A stretch of DNA of 64,000 nucleotides from Actinomycetospora succinea (lineage in GTDB: Bacteria; Actinomycetota; Actinomycetes; Mycobacteriales; Pseudonocardiaceae): assembly GCF_004363095.1 (NCBI RefSeq), contig NZ_SNYO01000014.1, positions 1-64,000 on the forward strand, read 5' to 3'. The notes beneath the pieces were generated by a model. That model had not been told where the DNA came from. It did no database searches and saw only the letters and a program-made list of their open reading frames with translations. Shown here piece after piece: positions 12,104 to 21,166 of this stretch (position 1 is the first letter of the stretch; each line of letters opens with the position of its first letter). Position numbers and translations under genes: made by a program.

Positions 12104-12997
12104 CTACGCGGTCCGGCGGAGCAGGTCGGCCAGCAGGTCCAGGCTCGCGTCGACGCCCGGCGCGACGTACATCGGGTCGACGAACACGTCGGTGAACCCG
12201 GTCCTCTCGACCAGCTCCCGCGCGCCGTCGGCGATCTCCGCGGCCCCGAGACCCTCGGCGACGTTGATCCGCAGCGCGGTCCCGACGTCCTTCGGCTCGC
12301 GTCCCGCCTCCCCGGCGGCGGCGTCGATGTTGGCGCGGAACCGCAGCAGGGCGCGGGCCTGGCCCTCGAGGTCGGTGCTCGGCAGGCGCCCGACCGGAAG
12401 CCACCCGTCGGCGCGTCGCCCGACCCGGCGCAGCGCGGCCTCGCTCCAGGCGGAGAGGTACACCGCCGGGCGGGGCTGCGGGGTCTCGACGTGCACGGCC
12501 GGCAGCGGGAAGCGCGAGCCCGTGAGCGGCGCGGGCGTGTCCGACCAGAGGGTGTCGAGGCCGTCGAGCAGCTCGTCGAGCCGGGCGCCGCGGGCGTCGA
12601 AGCCGAGCCCGGCGCCGGCGTACTCCTCGGGCGACCAGCCGATGCCGAGCCCGGCGAGCAGACGCCCGGGGGCGAGCGCGCCGATCGTCGTCAGCGAGCG
12701 GGCGAGCACCGCCGGCGGGTAGAGCGGCCCGACGAGGACGCTGGTGCCGAGGGTGGCGCGCGTCGTCACCGTCGCGGCCACCGCGAGCAGGGCGACCGGG
12801 TCGAGCGCACGGCGGAACTCGACGGGGATGGTGTCGGTGCCGCCGTAGCCGACCTGCGGGTCGACGGCGGCGAGCAGGCGGTCGCCGACCCACAGGCTCG
12901 CGGCCCCGGCCTCCTCGGCGCGGGCGGCGAACTCCCCGATCCTCGCCACCTCGTCGGCGGCGTCCCCGAACTGCGGCAGTGTGGTCCCGAGTCGCAC
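12104..12997 (-). CDS. F420/flavin-dependent LLM-class oxidoreductase
   Basis: 297 aa single-domain luciferase-like (beta/alpha)8 barrel. The start [39 protein letters not shown] and [11 protein letters not shown] are typical of the TIGR03619 group of probable F420-dependent enzymes. It lacks the long insertion of bacterial luciferase alpha chains. The substrate cannot be predicted. It is transcribed alone on the minus strand, inserted between the NUDIX and alanine dehydrogenase genes in an otherwise conserved gene order, so it is accessory here. Confidence 0.85.
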   Translation of the reverse strand: MRLGTTLPQFGDAADEVARIGEFAARAEEAGAASLWVGDRLLAAVDPQVGYGGTDTIPVEFRRALDPVALLAVAATVTTRATLGTSVLVGPLYPPAVLARSLTTIGALAPGRLLAGLGIGWSPEEYAGAGLGFDARGARLDELLDGLDTLWSDTPAPLTGSRFPLPAVHVETPQPRPAVYLSAWSEAALRRVGRRADGWLPVGRLPSTDLEGQARALLRFRANIDAAAGEAGREPKDVGTALRINVAEGLGAAEIADGARELVERTGFTDVFVDPMYVAPGVDASLDLLADLLRRTA

Positions 12998-13053
12998 GGT
13001 GATCAGTCTGTCGCTCCCGCGCGCGGCGGGCCGACCGGGGCGGCGGACGCCGC

Positions 13054-13059
13054 TATGGT
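13054..13059 (+). promoter_or_regulatory. -10 element for a leaderless ald transcript
   Basis: TATGGT (13054-13059) matches the actinobacterial TANNNT -10 box. Only six bases separate it from the ald ATG, and no Shine-Dalgarno sequence is present. Transcription would start at or next to the A of the ATG, giving a leaderless mRNA. Confidence 0.5.
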
Positions 13060-13065
13060 CCGGCC

Positions 13066-14184
13066 ATGAAGGTGGGCGTGCCGCGGGAGGTCAAGGACCA
13101 CGAGGACCGGGTGGCGCTGACGCCCATCGGCGTCGCGGAGCTGGTGCGCCACGGTCACGAGGTCGTCGTCGAGGCCGACGCGGGCGTCGGGTCGGCGATC
13201 ACCGACGACGCGTTCCGCGAGGCGGGCGCATCCGTGATCGACGCCGCCGACGACGTGTGGGCGACCAGCGACCTGCTGCTCAAGGTCAAGGAGCCGGTGC
13301 CCGAGGAGTACCACCGGCTGCGCCGCGACCAGGTGCTCTTCACCTACCTGCACCTTGCGGCCTCGCGCGAGTGCACGCAGGCGCTGCTCGACGCGGGCGC
13401 GACGGCCGTCGCCTACGAGACCGTGCAGACCGAGGACGGGGCGCTGCCGCTGCTCGCGCCGATGAGCGAGATCGCGGGGCGCATGGCGCCGCAGGTCGGC
13501 GCGCACCACCTGGAGAACGCGCAGGGCGGGCGCGGCGTGCTGCTCGGCGGCGTGCCCGGGGTGCGGCCGGGCCGGGTCGCGGTGATCGGCGCGGGGACCT
13601 CGGGGCTCGCGGCCACGACGATCGCGGTCGGGCTGCGGGCGTCGGTGGAGGTGCTCGACGTCAACGTGCGCGCGCTGCGGCGCGTCGACGAGATCTTCTC
13701 GGGGTCGGTGCGCACGGTCCTGTCGAGCACCCCGGAGGTCGAGCGCGCCTGCCGCGAGGCCGACCTCGTCATCGGGGCGGTCCTGGTGCCGGGCGCGAAG
13801 GCGCCGGTGCTGGTGCCGAACGAGCTCGTCGCGCAGATGCGCAGCGGGTCGGTGCTCGTCGACCTGGCCGTCGACCAGGGCGGATGCTTCGCCGACACCC
13901 GCCCGACCACCCACGCCGAGCCGACCTACCGGGTGCACGACTCGATCTTCTACTGCGTCGCGAACGTCCCGGGCGCGGTGCCGACGACGTCGACGCGGGC
14001 GCTCACCGGCGTCACGCTGCCCTACGTCGTCGCGCTCGCCGACCAGGGGCTGGCGGCCGCGGCCGCCGCCGACCCGGCGCTGGCCAAGGGCGTGAACGTC
14101 GTCGACGGCGAGCTGACCTCGGCCGCGGTCGGCGCGGCGCACGACCTGCCGGTGCGGTCGCTGGCCGAGATGCTGCCGGGGTGA
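13066..14184 (+). CDS. ald: Alanine dehydrogenase
   Basis: 372 aa, the usual family length. It catalyses NAD-dependent interconversion of L-alanine with pyruvate and ammonia. The N-terminal domain has the signature [17 protein letters not shown] and the substrate Lys in LLKVKEP. YLHLAAS and [11 protein letters not shown] precede the Rossmann motif [11 protein letters not shown] (about residues 172-182). The catalytic Asp region is [11 protein letters not shown]. It runs as an operon with xerD, whose GTG start overlaps its stop (GTGA). This pairing replaces the gap found between the NUDIX gene and xerD in M. tuberculosis. Confidence 0.95.
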   Translation: MKVGVPREVKDHEDRVALTPIGVAELVRHGHEVVVEADAGVGSAITDDAFREAGASVIDAADDVWATSDLLLKVKEPVPEEYHRLRRDQVLFTYLHLAASRECTQALLDAGATAVAYETVQTEDGALPLLAPMSEIAGRMAPQVGAHHLENAQGGRGVLLGGVPGVRPGRVAVIGAGTSGLAATTIAVGLRASVEVLDVNVRALRRVDEIFSGSVRTVLSSTPEVERACREADLVIGAVLVPGAKAPVLVPNELVAQMRSGSVLVDLAVDQGGCFADTRPTTHAEPTYRVHDSIFYCVANVPGAVPTTSTRALTGVTLPYVVALADQGLAAAAAADPALAKGVNVVDGELTSAAVGAAHDLPVRSLAEMLPG

Positions 14185-15104
14185 CGCCGGACCGGGCGGT
14201 GAGCGTCTACCTCGACCACCTGCTCGTCGAGCGGGGCACGGCGGAGAACACGCTCGCGTCCTACCGGCGCGACCTGCGCCGCTATCTCGAGCACCTCGAG
14301 GCGGCGGGCGTCGGGGACCTCGCCGACGTCACCGAGCGCCACGTCGGCGACTTCCTCGTCGCCCTGCGCACCGGCGCCGACGGGCGGGCGCCGCTGGCGA
14401 CGGCGTCGGCGACCCGGGCCGTCGTCGCCGTCCGGGGCCTGCACCGCTTCGCGCTGGCCGAGGGCATGGTGGCGCTCGACGTGGCCCGCGAGGTGCACCC
14501 GCCGTCGCCGCCGCGGCGGCTGCCCAAGGCGCTGGACGTCGCGACCGTCGACCGGCTGCTCGAGGCGCGCGGCGGCGAGGCGGACGACCTCGCCGGCGTC
14601 CGCGACCGGGCCCTGCTCGAGCTGCTGTACTCCACCGGCGCGCGGATCTCCGAGGCCATCGGCCTGGACGTCGACGACGTCGACAGCACCCAGCGCGCAG
14701 TGCGCCTGGCGGGCAAGGGCGGCAAGGAGCGGATCGTGCCGATCGGGCGCCCGGCGCTCGCGGCCCTGTCGGCGTACCAGGTGCGCGCCCGGCCGGGGCT
14801 CGCGAGCAAGGGCCGGGGGACGCCGGCGCTGTTCCTCAACGCGCGGGGGGCGCGCCTGTCGCGGCAGAGCGCGTGGGCGTCGCTGCGCGAGGCCGCCGAC
14901 CGGGCGGGCATCGCCGGCGACATCTCCCCGCACACCCTGCGCCACTCGTTCGCGACCCACCTGCTCGACGGCGGCGCCGACCTGCGCGTCGTGCAGGAGC
15001 TGCTCGGCCACGCCTCGGTGACCACGACGCAGATCTACACCCAGGTCACCGTCGACACCCTGCGCGAGGTCTTCGCGATGGCGCACCCCCGCGCCCGTAT
15101 GTGA
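14181..15104 (+). CDS. xerD: Tyrosine recombinase XerD
   Basis: 307 aa. An N-terminal SAM-like core-binding domain (about 1-90) precedes the catalytic domain. The full R-K-H-R-H-Y set is present: Arg in TGARISEA, Lys in [26 protein letters not shown], and the nucleophile Tyr in TTQIYTQV. It resolves chromosome dimers at dif with XerC. It sits where Rv1701 (xerD) lies. It starts at GTG 14181 inside the ald stop. The TGA stop is the second to fourth base of a long palindromic repeat that probably terminates the transcript. Confidence 0.94.
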   Translation: MTPDRAVSVYLDHLLVERGTAENTLASYRRDLRRYLEHLEAAGVGDLADVTERHVGDFLVALRTGADGRAPLATASATRAVVAVRGLHRFALAEGMVALDVAREVHPPSPPRRLPKALDVATVDRLLEARGGEADDLAGVRDRALLELLYSTGARISEAIGLDVDDVDSTQRAVRLAGKGGKERIVPIGRPALAALSAYQVRARPGLASKGRGTPALFLNARGARLSRQSAWASLREAADRAGIAGDISPHTLRHSFATHLLDGGADLRVVQELLGHASVTTTQIYTQVTVDTLREVFAMAHPRARM

Positions 15105-15140
15105 ACGAAATTCCCGGCTATAGCCGGGGATTTCGCTCAC
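15101..15140. repeat. Palindromic intergenic repeat, copy A (terminator-like)
   Basis: A 20+20 bp inverted repeat: GTGAACGAAATTCCCGGCTA against its near-complement ending in TTTCGCTCAC. There is one A-C mismatch and one T-G wobble. The xerD stop codon (15102-15104) lies in the left arm, and the convergent P450 stop is 10 bp beyond the right arm. The same sequence recurs at 17286-17325. Confidence 0.85.
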
Positions 15141-15149
15141 ATGGGCCGA

Positions 15150-16607
15150 TCAGCGCAGCGGCTCCAGGCGCAGCGGGAGCCCGTCGGCGGGGACGGGCAG
15201 CGAGGTGTTGTCCCAGCGCGGGCGGTAGCCCGGCGCGACGGTGATCCGGTGGTTGCGGAGCAGCTCGTGCAGGATCGCGGTGACCTCCAGCGAGCCGAAG
15301 AGCATGCCCAGGCACTTGTGCACGCCGCCGCCGAACGGGATCCAGGCGTCGCGGTGGGCCTTGTCCTCGCGGCGCGGCTCGGCGAAGCGCTCGGGGTCGA
15401 AGACGTCGGGGGCGGTCCAGACCGCCGGGTCGTGGTGGTTGGTCGCGCCGGCGGCCATGACCAGCTGGCCCGCCGGGACGTGGTGACCCAGCAGCGCGGT
15501 GTCCTTCACCGTCCGGCGCATGACGACCGGCACCGGCGCGGCGAGGCGCAGAGACTCCTTGATGACGAGGTCGAGCGTCGTCAGCGACTGCAGGGCGGCG
15601 AGGTCCGGCGGTGCCCCGGTCATGGAGTCGAGCGCCAGCGACTCCTCGCGCGCCCGTTCCTGCCACTCCAGGTGGGCGGCGAGGTAGTACGCCGCGGCGG
15701 CGCTGGTGATCGTCGAGGTGTCGTGCGCCGCCATCATCAGGAAGATCATGTGATTGACGACGTCGTCGTCCGAGAACGCCTCGCCCTCCGGGGTCGTCGC
15801 CCGGCACAGCACCGAGAACAGGTCGTCCCCGTGGCCGGCGCGCTTGGCCGGGAGCGCCGCGCGGAAGTAGCGCTCGAGCAGGGCGCGCCCGCGCAGGCCG
15901 GCGCGGTAGCGGGTGCCGGGCAGGTCGCGGCGCACGATCGAGCTCGCCGCCTGCACGCAGTCCATGAACGCCTGGTTCACGGCGTCGGACTCGGGGCCCG
16001 AGCGGTCGTCCATGAAGACGTGGGTGGCGACGTCGAGGGTCAGGCTCTTGAGCATCGGGTAGATGCGGATCTGCTGCCCGCGGGGCCAGCTCGGGATCGC
16101 CTCGCGCAGCACCGGCACGGTCCGGTCGACGTACCCGCGGATGCGCGGCGCGGTGAACGCCTCCTGCATGACCCGGCGGTGCACGCGGTGGTCGTCACCG
16201 TCGAGCAGCATGAGGCCGCGGTGGAAGAAGTCGTCGACGAGGAAGCGCCAGCCGTCCTGCGAGTAGGCCTTGTCGGGGTTGGTCAGCACCTCGTGCGTGG
16301 CGTCCGGGCCGGCGGCGATGACGACGTGCTCGCCGACGAACCCGCACCACGAGACCGGGCCCAGGGCGGCGTGCCGCGCGCGGGTGAAGGCGCTGCCGTA
16401 GCGGATGTAGGACAGCGTGTGCCCGATGACCGGCGGGCCGGCGTCGCCCGGGACCGGCTTCAGCCCCGACCCGGCGGGCGGTGCCGCGAGCGGCACGATC
16501 CGCTGCGGCCGCGTCTTGTCGAACAGGCGCCGGTCGACCTTCGCCGGCATCGGCGTGAGCACGACGGACGACAGGCGCTCGCCCGTCGCGGTGCGGACCA
16601 GGGACAC
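15150..16607 (-). CDS. Cytochrome P450
   Basis: 485 aa. The I-helix oxygen-binding motif is AHDTST (about residues 294-299), the K-helix ExxR is ESLR (about 351-354), and the heme loop is FGGGVHKCLG with the axial Cys about 432. There is no membrane anchor or fused reductase, so it needs separate redox partners, none of which is encoded nearby. The GTG at 16607 is preferred because GGAGG lies 5 nt before it; the GTG two codons upstream overlaps that site. The substrate is unknown. The adjacent divergent TetR gene and an AAHS-type aromatic acid transporter suggest a small aromatic or terpenoid substrate and TetR control. Confidence 0.9.
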   Translation of the reverse strand: MSLVRTATGERLSSVVLTPMPAKVDRRLFDKTRPQRIVPLAAPPAGSGLKPVPGDAGPPVIGHTLSYIRYGSAFTRARHAALGPVSWCGFVGEHVVIAAGPDATHEVLTNPDKAYSQDGWRFLVDDFFHRGLMLLDGDDHRVHRRVMQEAFTAPRIRGYVDRTVPVLREAIPSWPRGQQIRIYPMLKSLTLDVATHVFMDDRSGPESDAVNQAFMDCVQAASSIVRRDLPGTRYRAGLRGRALLERYFRAALPAKRAGHGDDLFSVLCRATTPEGEAFSDDDVVNHMIFLMMAAHDTSTITSAAAAYYLAAHLEWQERAREESLALDSMTGAPPDLAALQSLTTLDLVIKESLRLAAPVPVVMRRTVKDTALLGHHVPAGQLVMAAGATNHHDPAVWTAPDVFDPERFAEPRREDKAHRDAWIPFGGGVHKCLGMLFGSLEVTAILHELLRNHRITVAPGYRPRWDNTSLPVPADGLPLRLEPLR

Positions 16608-16646
16608 GGCCACCTCCAGGACACCGGCTGCTGCGTCCGCACGCTA

Positions 16647-16703
16647 GACACGAATTGCTGTTGTGTCCACGGAGGAGACGCAAGGCTCAAGAGCGTCTAC
16701 AGT
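16647..16703. promoter_or_regulatory. Divergent P450/tetR promoter with candidate TetR operators
   Basis: Two inverted repeats lie between the P450 and tetR starts: GACAC...GTGTC (16647-16667) and AGACGC...GCGTCT (16676-16698). TACAGT (16698-16703) fits a -10 box and is 7 bp before GTG 16711, so the tetR mRNA may be leaderless. The overlap of the repeats with the promoter region fits autoregulation and repression of the P450. Confidence 0.45.
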
Positions 16704-16710
16704 CCGGGGC

Positions 16711-17289
16711 GTGCCCAGCCGGACGTTCGCCGACCGCACCCGCGGGCTCGTGCGCGACGAGGCGCTCGAGCGGGCGGCCGAGCTGCTCGTCGCCGGCGGC
16801 TGGCGCGGACTGCGGCTGCAGGACGTCGCCGACGGCATCGGTGTGAGCCGTCAGACGCTCTACAACGAGTTCGCGAGCAAGCAGGGGCTCGCCGCCGCGC
16901 TGGTGCTGCGGCGGACCGAGGAGTTCCTGGCCGGCCTCGAGGCCGCGCTCGACGGCGAGGACGACCTGTACCGGGCGTGGGTCGAGGCGGTCCGCACGAC
17001 GCTCGACACGGTGGCGCGCGACCCGCTGCTGCGGGTGCTCCTCACCGGGCAGGGCGCCCAGGACCTGCTGCCGCTGCTGACCAGCGAGGCGGAACCGCTC
17101 ATCACGGCGGCACGCGACCGCGCGGCGGCGTTCCTGGTGCGTCGCCGGCCCGACCTCGACCCGGCGACGGCGAGCGCGGCGGCCGAGATCGCCGCGCGGC
17201 TGACGATCAGCCACGTCGTGCTCCCGCTACACCCGCCCGACGTCGTCGCCGACCAGATCGCGACGACGGTGGTCCGCTTCCTCATGTGA
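16711..17289 (+). CDS. TetR-family transcriptional regulator
   Basis: 192 aa from GTG 16711. The N-terminal HTH (ALERAAELLVAGGWRGLRLQ followed by DVADGIGVSRQTLYNEFASK) is classic TetR. The remaining helices form the ligand-binding and dimer domain. The start at 16711 follows a -10 box by 7 bp; an earlier GTG at 16663 lies inside a palindrome and has no ribosome binding site. It is divergent from the P450 and convergent with the AAHS transporter, both probable targets. Its TGA stop (17287-17289) lies inside palindromic repeat copy B. Confidence 0.9.
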   Translation: MPSRTFADRTRGLVRDEALERAAELLVAGGWRGLRLQDVADGIGVSRQTLYNEFASKQGLAAALVLRRTEEFLAGLEAALDGEDDLYRAWVEAVRTTLDTVARDPLLRVLLTGQGAQDLLPLLTSEAEPLITAARDRAAAFLVRRRPDLDPATASAAAEIAARLTISHVVLPLHPPDVVADQIATTVVRFLM

Positions 17290-17325
17290 GCGAAATTCCC
17301 GGCTATGACCGGGAATTTCGCTCAC
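17286..17325. repeat. Palindromic intergenic repeat, copy B (shared terminator)
   Basis: A perfect 17-bp stem, GTGAGCGAAATTCCCGG (17286-17302) with its exact complement (17309-17325), closes a CTATGA loop. Both convergent genes end inside it: the tetR TGA at 17287-17289 and the transporter TGA at 17322-17324 on the other strand. It is the second copy of the repeat at 15101-15140. Confidence 0.88.
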
Positions 17326-18560
17326 GTACGAGCGGGCGCCCGGCCGACGAGGGCGACGCCGACGGCGCCGAGAGCGGCGACGACGGCGAAGGCGTAGAAG
17401 CCCCACGGGTAGGCGATGCCGGCCTGGAGCAGGGCGCCGCCGAGGATCGGGCCGGCGATGGCGCCGAGACGCCCGATCCCGCTCGCCGTGCCGAGCGCCG
17501 TGCCCCGTGCCTCGGCGGGGTAGAGCTGCGACACGTACGCGTAGACCAGGACCTGCGCGGAGAACACGAAGATGCCGGCGAGCAGCACGCTCACGTACAC
17601 GCCGATCCCGGGCAGGCGGATCGACAGGAGCGCGAGGAAGAGCGTGCCCGCGGCGAACCAGCCGATGGCCGCGGGGCGCACGCCGATCCGGTTGGCGACG
17701 GTGCCCGCGAGCAGGAGCCCGAGGATCGCGCCGATGTTGAGCACGAGCAGCAGGGCGAGCGCCGCGCCGAGCTCGTAGCCCGCCGAGCGCATGATCTCGG
17801 GCAGCCACGTGTTCAGGCCGTAGACCAGCAGCAGGCCCATGAACGACGCGATCCAGAAGGCGATCGTCGGGCGCGCCAGACCGTCGCGGAAGAGCGAGCT
17901 CAGGGGGTTGCGGCGCTCGCGGCGCCAGCTCGAGTCCCGCGTCCCGCGCCGCTGGAGGAACTCGGCGGACTCGGGCAGCCGCATGATGATCAGCGGCAGC
18001 AGGATCACCGCCGGGATCGCGCCGGCGACGAACATGGCCTGCCACCCGAGCGGGCCGATCAGCAGGATGCCGAGCAGCGCGGTCAGGACCGCGCCGACGT
18101 GGTAGCCGGTCATGAGGATCGTGGTGGCGCTGCTGCCCTTGCCTGCGGGCGCGTACTCGGCGACCAGGGCGAGCGCGACCGGCAGCACGCCGCCGAGCCC
18201 GATCCCCGCGAGGAAGCGCAGCACGCCCAGCACCTCGGGGTTCGGCGCGAACGCGCACGCCAGGGTCAGCACCGAGAAGCCGGCGACCGTGGCGATCATC
18301 GTGGCCCGCCGGCCGATGATGTCGGCGATCGGCCCGACGGCCAGGGCGCCGACCATGACGCCGAGCAGCCCGACGGTGACCACCACCGAGGCGCCGGCGG
18401 GGTCGAGGTCCCAGCTCGGGTCGCGCAGCAGCACGGGCAGCACGACGCCCAGCACCACCAGGTCGAAGCCCTCCAGGGCCACCGCCGACCAGCACAGCGG
18501 GCGCACCCAGCCGGCGGTGGCGGCGCGCGGGCTCGCGGAATCGGTCTGTCGGGTCGTCAT
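17322..18560 (-). CDS. MFS transporter, aromatic acid:H+ symporter (AAHS)-like
   Basis: 412 aa with about 12 predicted membrane helices. The first helix carries SAVALEGFDLVVLGVVLP, matching the conserved GFD...VLG pattern of PcaK/BenK-type aromatic acid permeases. The cytoplasmic loop DIIGRRATM and the GIGLGGVLPVALALVAEYAP segment are further family marks. It probably imports an aromatic or related carboxylate. It ends inside palindromic repeat B, tail to tail with tetR. A short inverted repeat, GTCGT-CAC-ACGAC (18615-18627), upstream of its ATG could be an operator. Confidence 0.85.
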   Translation of the reverse strand: MTTRQTDSASPRAATAGWVRPLCWSAVALEGFDLVVLGVVLPVLLRDPSWDLDPAGASVVVTVGLLGVMVGALAVGPIADIIGRRATMIATVAGFSVLTLACAFAPNPEVLGVLRFLAGIGLGGVLPVALALVAEYAPAGKGSSATTILMTGYHVGAVLTALLGILLIGPLGWQAMFVAGAIPAVILLPLIIMRLPESAEFLQRRGTRDSSWRRERRNPLSSLFRDGLARPTIAFWIASFMGLLLVYGLNTWLPEIMRSAGYELGAALALLLVLNIGAILGLLLAGTVANRIGVRPAAIGWFAAGTLFLALLSIRLPGIGVYVSVLLAGIFVFSAQVLVYAYVSQLYPAEARGTALGTASGIGRLGAIAGPILGGALLQAGIAYPWGFYAFAVVAALGAVGVALVGRAPART

Positions 18561-18807
18561 CGCTCACGTCCTCGTGGTGTCGACGGGGGGCGACAGTGGA
18601 CGGGGAGTATGCGAGTCGTCACACGACGGCGTCTCCGATGGTTCCGCCCACCGGAAGATCGTGACACAACGGGCAGACGGTGTGGCCGTGGGTGATGGGA
18701 CGAGGTGGCGAACGTCCTGCTCGGCGAGTCGCGCGCCGACGCGCGCGGAGCGCCTCCTAGGCTGATCGCACGAGCACACGGCCGGGCACGCGAGGGAGGG
18801 ACACGCG

Positions 18808-19761
18808 ATGTCGAACCCGCAGCCGGTCCTCTGGTCACCGGGCGGGCAAGCCTCTGAGCAGGAGCACCCGCCCGCACGACCGGACACCGGCGTCGGCACC
18901 CCGGGCGTCGCGGACACGGCGGTGGAGCCCGCCGGCGAGGTGCCCCCGGGTCGCCCGCGCCGGCACATCCCGGTCCCCGGCCCCCTCGACGGGCACGGTC
19001 CCGCGACGGTCCTCGCGATGTGCAACCAGAAGGGCGGCGTCGGCAAGACGACGTCCACGATCAACCTCGGTGCGGCGCTCGCCGAGTACGGACGCCGTGT
19101 GCTGCTGGTCGACTTCGACCCGCAGGGCGCCCTGTCGGTGGGCCTGGGCGTCCAGCCGCACCAGCTCGAGACCACGATCTACAACCTGATCATGGAGAAG
19201 GGCGTGACGATCGACGACGTCATCCGCCCGACCACCGTCGAGGGCATGGACCTCCTGCCCTCGAACATCGACCTCTCCGCCGCCGAGGTCCAGCTGGTCA
19301 CCGAGGTCGGCCGCGAGCAGACCCTCGGCCGCACGATCGGGCCGGTGCTCGACCGCTACGACTACGTCCTCGTCGACTGCCAGCCCTCGCTCGGCCTGCT
19401 GACGGTCAACGCCCTGGCCTGCGCGGACGGCGTGCTGATCCCGCTGGAGTGCGAGTTCTTCAGCCTGCGCGGGGTCGCGCTGCTCATGGACACGATCGAG
19501 AAGGTGCAGGACCGGCTGAACCCCAAGCTGGAGATCACCGGCATCCTGGCCACCATGTACGACCCGCGCACGCTGCACACGCGCGAGGTGATGACCCGCG
19601 TCGTCGAGGCGTTCGGCGAGCTCGTCTTCGACGCCGTCATCAACCGCACCGTCCGGTTCCCGGAGACCACCGTGGCCGGCGAGCCGATCACCCGGTGGGC
19701 GTCGCGCTCCACCGGCGCCGAGGCGTACCGCGCCCTGGCCCGCGAGGTCATCGCCCGGTGA
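18808..19761 (+). CDS. ParA-family ATPase (Rv1708-like, upstream of scpAB)
   Basis: 317 aa. The deviant Walker A is KGGVGKTT (about residues 73-80), followed by VDFDPQGALSVGLG (switch I) and VLVDCQPSLGLL (Walker B). The first 60 residues are a Pro/Gly-rich disordered leader. The ATG follows GAGGGAGGG. It is a second, non-parB-linked ParA found in front of scpAB across actinobacteria (Rv1708 in M. tuberculosis). Coupling to scpA by GTGA overlap suggests work with the SMC-ScpAB condensin in chromosome organisation, but the partner is not known from sequence. A TAGGCT -10-like box lies near 18757. Confidence 0.92.
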   Translation: MSNPQPVLWSPGGQASEQEHPPARPDTGVGTPGVADTAVEPAGEVPPGRPRRHIPVPGPLDGHGPATVLAMCNQKGGVGKTTSTINLGAALAEYGRRVLLVDFDPQGALSVGLGVQPHQLETTIYNLIMEKGVTIDDVIRPTTVEGMDLLPSNIDLSAAEVQLVTEVGREQTLGRTIGPVLDRYDYVLVDCQPSLGLLTVNALACADGVLIPLECEFFSLRGVALLMDTIEKVQDRLNPKLEITGILATMYDPRTLHTREVMTRVVEAFGELVFDAVINRTVRFPETTVAGEPITRWASRSTGAEAYRALAREVIAR

Positions 19762-20567
19762 CGCTCACCCCGGAGAGGACGGAGGCTCCCGAGCGCGCGA
19801 GGTTCCAGGTCAGCCTGGACAACTTCACCGGGCCGTTCGACCTGCTGCTCCAGCTGATCGGGCGCCACGAGCTCGACGTCACCGAGGTCGCGCTGTCCCG
19901 CGTCACCGACGACTTCATCGCCTACACCACCGCGCTGGGCGACGACGCCGACCTCGAGGAGACCACCGGCTTCCTCGTCGTCGCGGCGACCCTGCTCGAC
20001 CTCAAGGCCGCGCGGCTGCTGCCGCAGGCCGAGGTGGAGGACGAGGACGACCTCGCGCTGCTCGAGGCGCGCGACGTCCTGTTCGCCCGCCTGCTGCAGT
20101 ACCGCGCGTACCAGCAGGTCGCGGCGCTGTTCCGCGAGCTCGAGGGCGCTGCGCGGATGCGTTACCCGCGGGCCGTGACGCTGGAGCCGCGGTTCGCCGA
20201 GATGCTCCCGCCGGTCCAGCTGGGCGTGGACGCGGACGGGTTCGCCGAGCTCGCGGCGGCGGTCTTCCGGCCGAAGCCGCCCCCGACGGTCGGCCTGGAC
20301 CACCTGCACGCCTCGACTGTCTCGGTGCCCGAGCAGATGACGATCCTCGCCGGACGCCTGCAGGCGCAGGGTGCGGCGACGTTCGCCGAGCTGGTCGCCG
20401 ACTGCGAGGAGGGCATCGAGGTCGTGGGACGCTTCCTCGCGGTGCTCGAGCTCTACCGGGCCCGCGACGTCGCCCTCGACCAGCCCGAGGCGTTCGCCGA
20501 GCTGCGCGTCCGCTGGGCGCCCGGGGGTGACGCGGGCAGCGCGAGCGCGACCGGGGAGGACGAGTGA
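19758..20567 (+). CDS. scpA: Segregation and condensation protein A (kleisin)
   Basis: 269 aa. The N-terminal helical domain begins with the hallmark FQVSLDNFTGPFDLLLQLI (about residues 16-34), continues with LDVTEVALSRVTDDFI, and has the DLKAARLLP helix. The C-terminal winged helix (about 185-255) would bind the SMC cap. An acidic stretch after residue 95 links the domains. ScpA bridges the SMC heads and binds ScpB. GTG 19758 overlaps the ParA-like stop, and scpB begins inside its own stop. Confidence 0.94.
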   Translation: MTLTPERTEAPERARFQVSLDNFTGPFDLLLQLIGRHELDVTEVALSRVTDDFIAYTTALGDDADLEETTGFLVVAATLLDLKAARLLPQAEVEDEDDLALLEARDVLFARLLQYRAYQQVAALFRELEGAARMRYPRAVTLEPRFAEMLPPVQLGVDADGFAELAAAVFRPKPPPTVGLDHLHASTVSVPEQMTILAGRLQAQGAATFAELVADCEEGIEVVGRFLAVLELYRARDVALDQPEAFAELRVRWAPGGDAGSASATGEDE

Positions 20568-21151
20568 CCGATCCCGACCCGCTGCGGGCGCTCGAGGAGG
20601 ACCTCGAGGACCCCCTCGCCTCCGACGGCGAGCTCGTCGCGGCGCTCGAGGCCGTGCTGCTGGTGGTCGACGCGCCGGCGCCGACCGACCAGCTCGCCGA
20701 CGTCCTCGGCCAGCCCGTCGCCCGCGTCCGGGAGGCGCTGGAGACCCTCGCCGCCGAGTACACCGAGCGCGAGCGCGGGATCGAGCTGCGCGCCACCGGC
20801 GAGGGCTGGCGGCTCTACAGCCGCGACCGGTTCGCCCCGTACGTCGAGCGCTTCGTCCTCGACGGGCAGCGCACGCGGCTGACCCGGGCCGCGCTCGAGA
20901 CCCTCGCCGTCGTGGCCTACCGCCAGCCGGTGACCCGCTCGCGCGTCGCGGCGGTGCGCGGCGTCAACGTCGACGGCGTGATGCGGACGCTCGCCGCCCG
21001 CGGACTGATCATCGAGGCGGGCACCGACGTCGGCGGCGGCACGCTCTACAGCACCACCGAGCTGTTCCTCGAGCGCCTGGGCCTGCAGTCGATCGACGAG
21101 CTCCCGCCGATCGCGCCGCTGCTGCCCGATGTGGACGACATCGACGAATAG
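20564..21151 (+). CDS. scpB: Segregation and condensation protein B
   Basis: 195 aa with two winged-helix domains. LVAALEAVLLVVDAP and DVLGQPVARVREALETLAAEY form the first. LTRAALETLAVVAYRQPVTR and VNVDGVMRTLAARGLI form the second and are the most conserved family segments. It dimerises and binds the ScpA linker in the SMC complex. The GTG start is in the scpA stop. The Asp/Leu-rich first 30 residues are variable. Confidence 0.94.
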   Translation: MTDPDPLRALEEDLEDPLASDGELVAALEAVLLVVDAPAPTDQLADVLGQPVARVREALETLAAEYTERERGIELRATGEGWRLYSRDRFAPYVERFVLDGQRTRLTRAALETLAVVAYRQPVTRSRVAAVRGVNVDGVMRTLAARGLIIEAGTDVGGGTLYSTTELFLERLGLQSIDELPPIAPLLPDVDDIDE

Positions 21152-21166
21152 GGGACCCCGGGCCCG

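Noticed and set aside
15101-17325. The GTGAGCGAAATT repeats as CRISPR
   Set aside because: Only two copies 2.2 kb apart, each a self-complementary hairpin at gene ends, with no spacers or cas genes. No CRISPR array was seen anywhere in the window.
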